Source: Erwinia_E haradaeae_A (GTDB taxonomy: Bacteria; Pseudomonadota; Gammaproteobacteria; Enterobacterales; Enterobacteriaceae). From it: a DNA stretch of 64,000 nt. Below the pieces are notes generated by a model that made no database searches, was not told where the DNA came from, and saw nothing but the letters and a program-made list of their open reading frames with translations. The position numbers and the translations under genes are program-made. This document shows, piece by piece, positions 38,934-48,823 of this stretch; within the stretch, counting starts at the first letter, position 1; every line of letters starts with the position of its first letter. The DNA lies in the NCBI RefSeq assembly GCF_900698965.1, contig NZ_LR217725.1, forward strand, positions 186,001 through 250,000. The letters are read 5' to 3'.

Positions 38934-39932
38934 ATGGCTATTAAAGTTGGAATTAATGGTTTTGGGCGCATTGGTCGAGTTATTTTTCGTGCTGCTGCAA
39001 CTCGATCTGATATCGAAATTGTAGCGATCAATGATTTATTAAATGCAGAATATATGGCTTATATGTTGCAGTATGATTCAACCCATGGACGGTTTCATGG
39101 CGCCATTAAAGTTAACTCTGAAGGTAACCTCGTTGTTAATAATAAAACTATTTTTGTTAGCACAGAGAGCAATCCTGGTAATTTACCGTGGGCGGCAGTA
39201 AATGCGTCTGTTGTAATTGAAGCTACCGGTCATTTTTTAACAGATCAAACTGCGCGCCCACATATTACGGCTGGTGCAAAAAAAGTTGTTCTCACTGGAC
39301 CATCGAAAGATGCAACTCCGATGTTTGTTATGGGGGTTAATCATCACTCCTATCAAGGACAAGATATTATCTCTAATGCATCTTGCACAACAAATTGTCT
39401 TGCTCCATTAGCTAAAGTTATTAACGATAAATTTGGCATTGTAGAGGCTCTCATGACAACTATTCATGCCACTACAGCAACGCAGAAAACTGTTGATGGT
39501 GTATCTTGTAAAGATTGGAGAAGTGGTCGTGGTGCAATTCAGAATATCATCCCTTCTGCAACTGGCGCGGCTAAAGCAGTTGGCCAGGTCATTCCCGAGC
39601 TTTGTGGTAAGATAACAGGCATGTCATTTCGCGTTGCTACCCCCAACGTTTCCGTGGTTGACTTAACTGTTCGTTTAAAAAAATCTACATCTTATGAAGA
39701 TATATGCTCAACAATTCAAGCAGCATCGAAAGGTGAGATGAGAGGAATTATTGGTTTTACTTCAGATCAGGTAGTATCTAGTGATTTTAATGGTGAAACA
39801 ATGACTTCCATTTTTGATGCTCGTGCGGGTATATCACTTAATGATAATTTCTTTAAGTTAATCTCTTGGTATGATAACGAGACAGGATACTCTAGTAAAG
39901 TTCTTGACCTGATTCGTCATATTATGCAGTGA
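38934..39932 (+). CDS. gapA: Glyceraldehyde-3-phosphate dehydrogenase A
   Basis: GapA oxidises glyceraldehyde 3-phosphate with NAD+ and phosphate in glycolysis. The start at ATG 38934 gives MAIKVGINGFGRIGR, as in the family; an upstream in-frame start at 38922 adds four residues. The 332 residues match E. coli (331). The Rossmann fold with GINGFGRIG, the catalytic Cys in ASCTTNCLAPL, the active-site His in TTIHATTATQK, and the S-loop with NIIPSATGAAKAVG are all present. It stands alone. Confidence 0.97.
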   Translation: MAIKVGINGFGRIGRVIFRAAATRSDIEIVAINDLLNAEYMAYMLQYDSTHGRFHGAIKVNSEGNLVVNNKTIFVSTESNPGNLPWAAVNASVVIEATGHFLTDQTARPHITAGAKKVVLTGPSKDATPMFVMGVNHHSYQGQDIISNASCTTNCLAPLAKVINDKFGIVEALMTTIHATTATQKTVDGVSCKDWRSGRGAIQNIIPSATGAAKAVGQVIPELCGKITGMSFRVATPNVSVVDLTVRLKKSTSYEDICSTIQAASKGEMRGIIGFTSDQVVSSDFNGETMTSIFDARAGISLNDNFFKLISWYDNETGYSSKVLDLIRHIMQ

Positions 39933-40579
39933 TTCAGATACCTACTAATTACGGGATGTTCATGGTTTATTATTCTGCGTTATGAGATAAGCAATCAATA
40001 GAGAATCTTGGTGCAGAAGGCATCTAAACCTTTCGACTAATTCTGTATATTTTTAATATTCAACCGATAATATTTCTATTATAGATGGGTTGAGTACGAA
40101 TAATTAAAGTAATATGTAATTTCTAAAAATATAATCTGTGTATGCTGAACTGAAAAAGGAGCGCGTCTAACTATTAGTGGTTTTTAGTATCAGCAGTATC
40201 TAGGCCTATATTATTTTTATTTTATATCTTTTAATACAGTCTGTTCTACTTGCTATATTTTAGATAGTTTAGATACTTAAATAGATCAAAAGCATTTACA
40301 AAATCTAAGAGTTTATATGAATATATAGAGATATGGATTATTTAAGTCTTAGTCATTTAATCATATAAATAATAATCGCGCGTCTTCTCATCACTGTATC
40401 CCTAATTATTAGCGCTATGTTATATTAACAGTAATATAAATATCAATATTGATCTTACTGTTAATATAGATTGTAGGAGTGTAGCTATGCAGTAAGATAG
40501 GACAATGAAGATAGTAAATACTACTTAGCTAATAATTACATTTTTTATTTCACCATGCGATCCCTGATATTACATACCT
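39933..40579. other. Gap between gapA and dnaB
   Basis: 647 bases with no gene remnant that I recognise. It contains the 14-bp inverted repeat at 40421-40468. Confidence 0.55.
40421..40468. repeat. Perfect 14-bp inverted repeat with a palindromic loop
   Basis: The arms at 40421-40434 and 40455-40468 are exact complements. The 20-base loop itself contains the palindrome atcaatattgat. It lies 112 bases before dnaB. Confidence 0.7.
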
Positions 40580-41998
40580 ATGACAGACAAAAACACTACC
40601 AATAAATCCCATATAAACTATGAACGATATGATCATCAGATAGAAGGATTAAAGCTACCGCCGCGTTCTATAGAAGCAGAACAATCAGTATTAGGTGGCT
40701 TAATGCTAGATAATAATCGCTGGGAACATATTGCAGAACGTGTAGTTGCTAAGGATTTTTTTAGTCGGCCCCATCGGATGATTTTTTTAGCAATGCATGA
40801 TCTGTTAAATCAAGGCAAACCAATTGATTTAATCACCCTTTCCGAGTCGATGGAGACACAAGGCAAATTAAATATGGTAGGTGGTTTTGCCTACTTAGCA
40901 GAATTATCGAAAAATACACCAAGTACGGCTAATATTAGCGCGTATGCAGATATCGTACACGAACGTGCAGTAGTTCGGGAAATGATTGCTGTGGCGCAAG
41001 AGATCGCTGATTCTGGGTATAACCCACAGGGTCGTAGTAGTGAAGCTCTTCTTGATCTTGCTGAATCACGTATATTTCAAATTGCGGAGCATCGAGCAAA
41101 CCAAGACTCAGGACCTAGAGGTATTGATCAAATCCTTGAAGGCACCATGTCGCGTATTGAGTCTTTATATCAGAATCCGAATAATGGTATCACTGGAGTA
41201 GATACTGGCTATCAGGATCTTAATAAAAAAACCGCAGGTCTGCAGAGGTCTGATCTTATCATTGTAGCTGCCCGCCCTTCAATGGGCAAAACCACCTTTG
41301 CGATGAATCTATGTGAAAATGTAGCTATGCTACAGGATAAACCCGTATTAATTTTTAGCCTCGAGATGCCAGGCGAACAAATCATGATAAGAATGCTAGC
41401 ATCCTTATCACGTGTTGATCAGGCTCGTATTCGCACTGGACAGCTCGATGATGATGATTGGTCGCGCATTTCTAGCACAATGGGTATTCTTTTAAAGAAA
41501 AAAAATATGTTTATTGATGATTCTTCTGGTTTGACCCCTACAGAAGTACGTGCACGAGCGCGTCGCGTCTTTCGAGAGCATGGTGGACTAAACCTAATAA
41601 TGATTGACTATTTACAGTTGATGCGTGTTCCTGCTTTATCTGATAACCGTACTTTAGAGATTGCTGAGATTTCTCGCTCATTGAAAGCATTAGCAAAAGA
41701 ACTGAAAGTACCCGTTATAGCACTTTCTCAGCTTAATCGCTCTTTGGAGCAACGGGCTGATAAACGACCAATTAACTCTGATTTGCGTGAGTCTGGTGCT
41801 ATCGAGCAAGATGCTGATTTGATTATGTTTATCTATCGTGATGAAGTTTATCATGAGCATAGCCCCCTAAAAGGTGTGGCAGAAATTATTTTTGGTAAAC
41901 AGCGTAATGGTCCAATTGGGACTATCAGATTAACCTTTAATGGCCAGTGGTCTCGCTTTGATAATTACGCTTGGCCACAAACATATGACGATGCATAA
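40580..41998 (+). CDS. dnaB: Replicative DNA helicase
   Basis: DnaB is the hexameric 5'-3' helicase of the replication fork. The 472 residues (E. coli 471) have the N-terminal collar domain (LPPRSIEAEQSVLGGLMLDN onward), the linker helix, and the RecA-type motor with Walker A ARPSMGKTT, Walker B NLIMIDYLQLM, and the arginine-finger region RAKRQRNGPIG-like KQRNGPIGTIRL near the end. It acts with DnaX (tau), also in this window. E. coli has alr downstream; no alr remnant was readable. Confidence 0.98.
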   Translation: MTDKNTTNKSHINYERYDHQIEGLKLPPRSIEAEQSVLGGLMLDNNRWEHIAERVVAKDFFSRPHRMIFLAMHDLLNQGKPIDLITLSESMETQGKLNMVGGFAYLAELSKNTPSTANISAYADIVHERAVVREMIAVAQEIADSGYNPQGRSSEALLDLAESRIFQIAEHRANQDSGPRGIDQILEGTMSRIESLYQNPNNGITGVDTGYQDLNKKTAGLQRSDLIIVAARPSMGKTTFAMNLCENVAMLQDKPVLIFSLEMPGEQIMIRMLASLSRVDQARIRTGQLDDDDWSRISSTMGILLKKKNMFIDDSSGLTPTEVRARARRVFREHGGLNLIMIDYLQLMRVPALSDNRTLEIAEISRSLKALAKELKVPVIALSQLNRSLEQRADKRPINSDLRESGAIEQDADLIMFIYRDEVYHEHSPLKGVAEIIFGKQRNGPIGTIRLTFNGQWSRFDNYAWPQTYDDA

Positions 41999-43156
41999 AA
42001 TCTTGTTTTAGCTTTTATATTGCTTGAGCATTTTATTAATTGTGTCATAATATACAGTTAGATTGTATAAAACATATTATTTATTTTTTGATAATCTGAT
42101 ATCAGAAGCTTCAAATAAAAACAAAAAATCAATTTATCATAGATCTTGTCAGCATTTTTCACCTTATATTGCATATAATGGTGTTACTATATCAGTAACA
42201 TAGTTACTAGTTTTGCCATGATTGAAGATTGAGATGCATACCTAAAAGCGATATGTATAGCACGGATTGCATATTATATATTATAAAGCTGAACAATATT
42301 CGCTTCGATATCAGATCGCGTACTAAAATGTAATGTTATATTGTATCTAAGTGCTATCATACTATGATATAATCATAGTACACAACAGATATATTTTTTA
42401 GTAAAAAAATTGCATTATATGAGCTATTATTAATCATAGGTAGTAAGTCATACGGGTATGATTCTAAATGAATTATTATTTATCTATATTATCTTCTTAG
42501 TACAAGATTGCCATACAATCCTCATCAAAGATCGTCATACAAGTAAAACAAATAGACACTGATAGTAGACGTCATAGGACTGCCACGGTTTTAGATGTAT
42601 AAGCCTAATGACTAAATAACTTCAATGTTTACTGTATCGAGATATTTCATATGCATTGATATCAACTAATCTTACGTATCGTAAGATCTTTAAGAGTATC
42701 TAGGGTATCAGCGTAACATTCGGAATGCGTGGAAATACAATAATTATAAAAATTTAAGTCTTAAAAATATATTTTTATAAAAAAGAACGGTTAAGGTAGC
42801 AGATACGCGGAAACATTATATCAAGTAATTTTGCATAGCCCTTAATGTCTGTAAAAATACTAACATCGTACTATGTTATGTCTGGGCTTATTACATTAGA
42901 CATAGGAAAAGGCATAGGCAGTTGCATTAATTATTATTTATTTGCAAAAATATAATAATTAATGGATCGCACCGGAACAATGCCGTTCTGCATGTGTATG
43001 ATGCCTATCATCCTTTTCATATTTCAGGTTTTGATCTTATCTGTGATTCACATCTTATCTGTGATTCACAGTTACCGATGATAATTAGAAGAATCTAATA
43101 TAAAAATAATAGTTTATATTGATAATGAGTATAAAATCTGGTTATATTCTAGTATA
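41999..43156. other. Gap between dnaB and nlpD
   Basis: 1.16 kb between converging genes. In E. coli rpoS follows nlpD on the strand of nlpD, but I could not read any rpoS segment here. It holds an exact 18-bp tandem duplication (43035-43070), a 12-bp hairpin near 42926-42963 and a 9-bp hairpin near 42360-42380. Confidence 0.5.
43035..43070. repeat. Exact 18-bp tandem duplication
   Basis: tcttatctgtgattcaca is present twice without mismatch at 43035-43052 and 43053-43070. Confidence 0.9.
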
Positions 43157-44239
43157 TTATGACGTTGGTAAATAAAGTAATGGGTTAACAGATTCCCCTT
43201 TATAGCGAATCTCAAAATGTAATCTAACAGAAATAGCGCCGCTTTTTCCCATCGTAGAAATTTTTTGACCTGCCTTAACTTCTTGATTTTCATGTACAAG
43301 GATACTTGCATTATGCGCATAAGCACTTAGATAATTATTGTGATGCTTAATGATAATTAGATTACCATAACCTCGCAATGCATTACCAGTATATACGACT
43401 CGTCCATTCGCTGCAGCCACTACAGTAGCGCCATAATTACTCTGAATATCAATTCCTTTATTGCCTCTTTCAGAATCAGAGAAATAATTAATAATTTTAC
43501 CATTGCTTGGCCAGCACCAAATATGCAGAGGCTGGCTTTTATTAAACATACGATTTATTTTGTGTTTAGTTATAAGTTTTTTTATTTCTGCTGCCTCATG
43601 ATTTGGTTTTAGTTGATAATTGTTCTTTATTAAGTAAACCACCTTAGGATGTGTTCTAGTGATTGTATAGATAGATTTGGTAGTATTTTTTGTATGATCC
43701 ACAACAAAACAGTCAAAATGGTTTTTATGTATTGTTTTCTTCATATCTACCACATTCCGCACTGCAGGTAATGAATAAATGGCATGAGATACTTGAAGTT
43801 TTTGGCCGACTAAAAGAACATATGGTTTAATAATATGATTGCGTTTTGCTAGATCATCCATCTTATTTCCAGAAATCCATGAAATGTAAAATAGCGTATC
43901 TCCTTTTTTAACTACATAAATCTTGTGCTTATAACTACCTTTATAAAGGTTACTGTACGAGTGTCGGTCAAAGATGCGGTTATTTTGTGCAAGTAAGTCC
44001 TTTCTTCTATTTTGTGTTGGAAGATTTATTCCTTTATATGACCTATGCACAGGATCGATACCTATCATATTACTCATACGTACATTACTTATATGTCTAA
44101 TATGGTACGAATTAGATATATTTTTTTTTGAAATGTGGGCATTTACTATGCTTACAGGTGCTTCTGTGTAGTGACTACTAGAGCAAGATATAAGAGAAAA
44201 AACTCCTAGTGCAAGAGTCGCGATACAATGTAGCTTCAA
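43157..44239 (-). CDS. nlpD: Murein hydrolase activator NlpD
   Basis: NlpD is a lipoprotein that switches on the amidase AmiC for septal peptidoglycan splitting in cell division. The 360 residues (E. coli 379) start with a lipoprotein signal, MKLHCIATLALGVFSLISC, with Cys19 as the likely lipidated residue. A LysM domain follows (about 106-150; YVVKKGDTLFYISWISGN), then a variable linker, then a C-terminal LytM fold (from about 245) with NKGIDIQSNYGATVVAA, GNALRGYGNLIIIKH and RLHFEIRYKG. As in E. coli NlpD the zinc ligands of active LytM enzymes are not all present, fitting an activator rather than an enzyme. No amidase gene is in the window. Confidence 0.95.
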   Translation of the reverse strand: MKLHCIATLALGVFSLISCSSSHYTEAPVSIVNAHISKKNISNSYHIRHISNVRMSNMIGIDPVHRSYKGINLPTQNRRKDLLAQNNRIFDRHSYSNLYKGSYKHKIYVVKKGDTLFYISWISGNKMDDLAKRNHIIKPYVLLVGQKLQVSHAIYSLPAVRNVVDMKKTIHKNHFDCFVVDHTKNTTKSIYTITRTHPKVVYLIKNNYQLKPNHEAAEIKKLITKHKINRMFNKSQPLHIWCWPSNGKIINYFSDSERGNKGIDIQSNYGATVVAAANGRVVYTGNALRGYGNLIIIKHHNNYLSAYAHNASILVHENQEVKAGQKISTMGKSGAISVRLHFEIRYKGESVNPLLYLPTS

Positions 44240-46159
44240 AACTAATTTTCCTCTTTAACAAAGCCCTAAGTATAGTTTTTAGATAGATTAATCAATTGAT
44301 GATTTAAACAGCATCAAGTTTATAGGGCTTTTATTTAATCTTGTTATACTTTTCTAGTATGTTATGCATTATTTTAGCGCGTATCTTTTACGTTAGGTGA
44401 CTTAAATCATGAATACATCAGAATGATGAGGACCAAAAGATTACAGTAATAATGCACTATCGAACAGATAGCGATTTATTGGGATAGGTCCATAAGACAC
44501 GTTTTTTATATAAAGCATCTTAATAGATTTACATGAAATCTCTGTACTATAATTGCCTTGCAATGCTTATGATTTTTCTATATCACTCAGATTCTTTTAT
44601 TCTATATATCTATATACTGAATTATAAAAAATCGCATCAGTACGCTTCGTATTACTGTGTAGTGCTAGAATTTAAAGATGTATAGATACCTTTAGGTAAA
44701 TATTTACACATTACTAGAGAGTAGCATTTTTAGAATGCTATATGCCTATGACACAAAATATTATTAGTAATGTGTATTGTAGTGTTTTATTACATGATCG
44801 TGTAATTTCTGTTTTGGATGATTCTTTATCTATTATATGTAAGATCTGCTGTATAAGGATAGTACATACAGGTCTTGATAATTACTAGTAAGCATTTCTA
44901 GGTAATTTTTATTGAAATATAATTAGTCAGCAAGTTGTCCTTTATCACAGAGTGAGCAGGAATTACCATGGAACTTTTTAAATATACTTGTAAAATGTGA
45001 TTACTAGATTAGCGATCGTATCTGACACCACTAACAGTGGTGTGTTTTAAAAGCTGTTATATAGAATCTATATGCTTTATATACATCACGTTTGAACATT
45101 CACATTATTTATAATAGATCCCGTTGAAAAGATTAAAGTAGCATGTCTTTATTGGTGATATAATGTTGCGCTTTTAATACATACAATAAAGAATCATGCG
45201 TTATATATATAATAACACTATAAAGATAGTGATTATATCTTTATATAACTCATAAGCTACACAGAGCATGATCAGGTCATGTATCGTGTGTGAATGTGTA
45301 TTATTCACTCAATTTAGTGCGCGCTGTCTATCCAAAAAGGATGCTTTGCCTTATATATAAAATAAGTTTTGATGTACTTCTAACAAAGCCTATATGCTTT
45401 ATAAGCATGATACAATTAATCGCGCTGTTATTATTAAGCTCTTTCTTGTGATCAAATAGTAAAAACTATGTGAAAATACTAGAGATCTACTCTGCATAGC
45501 ATAGGATGCTATCATCCCTGTAGATGATAAATCGATGTGTGTTCTGTGATTTATTTTGAAAACACAATAAATATGTGTATTGAAAGAGTATAGCTAGTAA
45601 ATAATATTTTATATAGAGTTAGAGTTAATTCTCTGGTAAACACTGTCGTGTTCAATAACAATGTCATTGTTATTGATAACACAGATCTTATTATACATTT
45701 CAAATGTAACAAGAGTATGGCTAAAGACTCAATAACTGCGTATGCAGCTATATTATGTATTTACTAAGATTTATATATTTATAAGATAACCACAAATTAT
45801 ACGAGATCACATCTGATATACATTGTCAGATTCAGATAATATGGTGCCGCTAGGCACCCCAGGAGAAATTTTGAGATATTTACATCCTTTCTAGGATTCC
45901 TTTACTAAAATATTACTTTTGATGCGATTAGCTGTAATCATGATAACTTGCCTGAAATAATTTATCATGTTATTTCCTTTGGATTGTTTACAAGATGTAA
46001 GTATTCGTTATAGTAGCTGAAAACGTTAAGGCATGCTACTAAAATAGCTCAAAATGGGCACAACAAATGGGTACAACAACTGATGCAGTGAGTGATCAAA
46101 TGTCTTAATATAAGAATAAGAATAGTGAAGTGCCTTTATTAGTAATGTATATAATATTC
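44240..46159. other. Long gap between nlpD and rsmD
   Basis: 1.92 kb. pcm and surE lie upstream of nlpD in E. coli but cannot be read here. One GC-rich hairpin with a T-containing tail (45025-45048) is listed separately. The rest is AT-rich filler. Confidence 0.5.
45025..45048 (+). terminator. Orphan rho-independent terminator
   Basis: The 8-bp perfect stem acaccact/agtggtgt with a 3-base loop is followed by GTTTT on the plus strand. No plus-strand gene ends upstream within 3 kb, so it most likely outlived the gene that it served. Confidence 0.6.
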
Positions 46160-46738
46160 TTATTTATCCAAGCGATAATATAATCGAGAAGCTACTTGAC
46201 CAGAAATGATTTCACGATCTAAAAACCAATTTCCCGGCACTACTGGTCGTCCATGCTCTGTCTCACTCTCAACATAGATTAGAGATTCATCTTTTAACCA
46301 AGCATGTGTTTCTAATAACATAAGGGTTTTTTCAACGAGACCTGTACGAAAAGGTGGGTCAACAAAGACAAGGTGATACCCATCACCTTTCTGAGAGAGA
46401 AATTTCAATGTGTTTGTGTGAATAATATGTCCATTTTTTATTTTTAGTGTGAAAAGAGTGTGCTTTAGTTGTTTTGTAACTGAGCCTTGTATTTCCAAAA
46501 AAGTTGCACTAGCAGCGTAGCGTGATAACGCTTCCAGTCCTAGTGCGCCACTACCAGAAAAACAGTCAAGACATTTAGATTCTATAACAGTCGCAGAAAT
46601 CCAATTAAACAATGTTTCTCTGGTCCGATTGGTTGTAGGGCGCAATCCTACATGATTAGGCACTGATATATAATATCCCCGCCATTGACCGGAAATAATA
46701 CGTATACGTCTGATTTTAGAAGAATGTTTTTTGTACAT
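46160..46738 (-). CDS. rsmD: 16S rRNA (guanine(966)-N2)-methyltransferase
   Basis: RsmD methylates G966 of 16S rRNA. The start is placed at ATG 46738 (MYKKHSSKIRRIRIISGQWRG), matching the length of the family N-terminus; an in-frame start at 46795 would add 19 residues and neither has a strong Shine-Dalgarno sequence. The product has 192 residues (E. coli 198). It keeps RPTTNRTRETLFNW, the SAM loop CLDCFSGSGALGLEALSR, and the catalytic motif VFVDPPF. It stands alone. Confidence 0.94.
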   Translation of the reverse strand: MYKKHSSKIRRIRIISGQWRGYYISVPNHVGLRPTTNRTRETLFNWISATVIESKCLDCFSGSGALGLEALSRYAASATFLEIQGSVTKQLKHTLFTLKIKNGHIIHTNTLKFLSQKGDGYHLVFVDPPFRTGLVEKTLMLLETHAWLKDESLIYVESETEHGRPVVPGNWFLDREIISGQVASRLYYRLDK

Positions 46739-48823
46739 TTGTACTATTACGCAGAATGTGTTTTGTTTAGAAAAACGTGTTATGCAAAGCGTCAATACAG
46801 ATCAAAAGTATATCTGTATATTAAATAACTAACGTGTATGCTAAAGTAAATAACAATCTTCAAACGTTATAAACAGTACCTTTGCGTCTTAGGTCGAAGC
46901 TAGAATTTAAAGTTAACCAGATTTTCAAGCGCTCTGGACATGCGCTGAATATTAGATATCTAATTATAAATTAGCTTTTTTAAAAATAAGCATATAATTC
47001 TGTGGTTTTTCTAATCTAGACGTATTATATATTTCTAATATATTAGAATTGATTTATGAACAAATTAAACTCAAAATATTATATAATCGGTAGCGAGAAA
47101 ATAGCAAGAGATCTTTAAAAGAGTACATGTTGTTAGAAACAACAGAGAACCTAGAATCATGAGATGCATTAGATTAATTATTTTAGGTAGAATTCTAGGC
47201 AGGTAAGACTGTATATATATAATAGCTAGAAGAGAGGGGTTGTGATGACATACATAATAATAGTATTAAACAGATTAATCTTATTTCTTTTACTTAATCT
47301 AGTGTTTTTGCAAAAGTGGCTATACTGTTATTTAGTCAATCTAATTACCGAGTAAAGACAAATTTATAGTATGAATTGCAAAACTACATTATTTATACCA
47401 AACCATTTTACTCCATTGAAGAAAATTTTATTAAATTGATTAATTTAGGAAAGTGAGATCAAATTTTTGTATTTTTCAAGGCTCTGATTTAGGCGAGCCC
47501 GCCAGAGTTGTTGATCTGCTATAAGCTTCTTATTTTTACACCCTAATCTCTCGTTATTTTTGTACATGTCTTGAATTTGATGACTAAGGGTGTCATTTTT
47601 CTTTTAATGCTTCAATTTCTATTTGTAATAATGCCATTGCATCAATAGCCTGATGTACTTTAGCCTCTAACTCTTCAAAGACTTTAAATAATATTTTCTA
47701 ACCCTTCTTAATTATAAACATTAATCCTGCAAAAGTTTATGACATGCCTGATATTAACTAAGATGAAACAGATGATTATGTAATAATATGTATTATGAGA
47801 TGGTGGCTTTTGAATCACATCGACACCAGCAAATAAATGGCGCTCGAGATAACATATTTAAGTGTTGTTTGTAGAGCATCCGCACATGTTATTTTACCCT
47901 TAAGTATCTATATCTCTATATCTATAGATACTATATTTTGAGTATATGAGATATACATTTCAGCGTTATCAATATTAACGTAATATAGTGATAATCCCTC
48001 ATATCTTCGTAACAGAATCTACCATTAATAATTGATTAGCGATGAACGATTCTAATATGTAAAAAACTTAAAATCATACTGCTATATCTCTCCGTTTTGT
48101 ATATTATAATTATAATAGATCAGTGATAGGAAATAATGCTAAACATACTGAGCTTGTTGCGATCTCTCTCTAGAGGTAAAATATAGAACTTATGTAAAAT
48201 GAGACGCTTTACAAACTTACATGCACTCAGTGTTTGGCGCCTTGGTAAATATTAGCATATTCACATCTATATTGCAGAGAGTATCATAATGATATAAGGT
48301 AGAGAGCATAATGATTATCATTATAATATAGATATAGAACACCTTTTACGTGCTGCGTATGATTGTCTTTATTGTACATATGAAATTTGACATGCATTCT
48401 TACAGAACATAGTCAAACCTTAAGGATAAACTGCATGACAGACAGATGAATGCCTTAGATTTTTAAGAATGTAGCATTATTGTGCGATATTTATCTTAAA
48501 AGCAACTTATAATCAATTTATGATTAGCTCAAATAAAAATAACACATCTAGTGGTTTTTAAATTATATCTATCAGAGTCTTTGATTTGGTTGGACAAAAG
48601 ATCACATGACAAGGCTTGCAGATAAATAATTTTTATTTTATGGTTAATCACCAGACCATTCAGAAGAAGATCCTGCTAAAAAGATACAAATAATTAACAT
48701 GATTCAATGTGGTGATAACGTAAAAATATAACACTAATTCGTTTAAATTTTTATTTTTAAAGGTACTTTTTCACAGAAAAAGTATAAAATTCAATAGATA
48801 CTGCGATGCTATCTAATATGAGA
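46739..48823. other. Long gap between rsmD and glyS, with a broken zapB
   Basis: About 2.1 kb. The only readable relic is zapB at 47445-47694. The rest (46800-47440 and 47700-48820) shows no gene that I recognise. Confidence 0.55.
47445..47694 (-). pseudogene. zapB: zapB (cell division coiled-coil factor), frameshifted
   Basis: ZapB is a small coiled-coil protein that helps ZapA and FtsZ at the division ring. On the minus strand the frame reads VFEELEAKVHQAIDAMALLQ and then IEIEALKEK, very close to E. coli ZapB, then meets a TGA. Two bases missing from the A run at 47596-47600 shift the frame; past it the text resumes as DTLSHQIQDMYKNNERLG and runs to a TAA at 47445. The expected ATG is ATA (47694-47692) and no other start is in frame. 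Both halves are well preserved, so the loss is recent compared with that of mutH. Confidence 0.85.

Noticed and set aside
41999..43156. Expected rpoS remnant behind nlpD
   Set aside because: Synteny predicts it, but reading parts of the minus strand by eye gave no RpoS motif; not claimed.
43157..44239. nlpD as an active metallo-endopeptidase
   Set aside because: The LytM zinc ligands are incomplete, as in E. coli NlpD, so an activator role is the better call.
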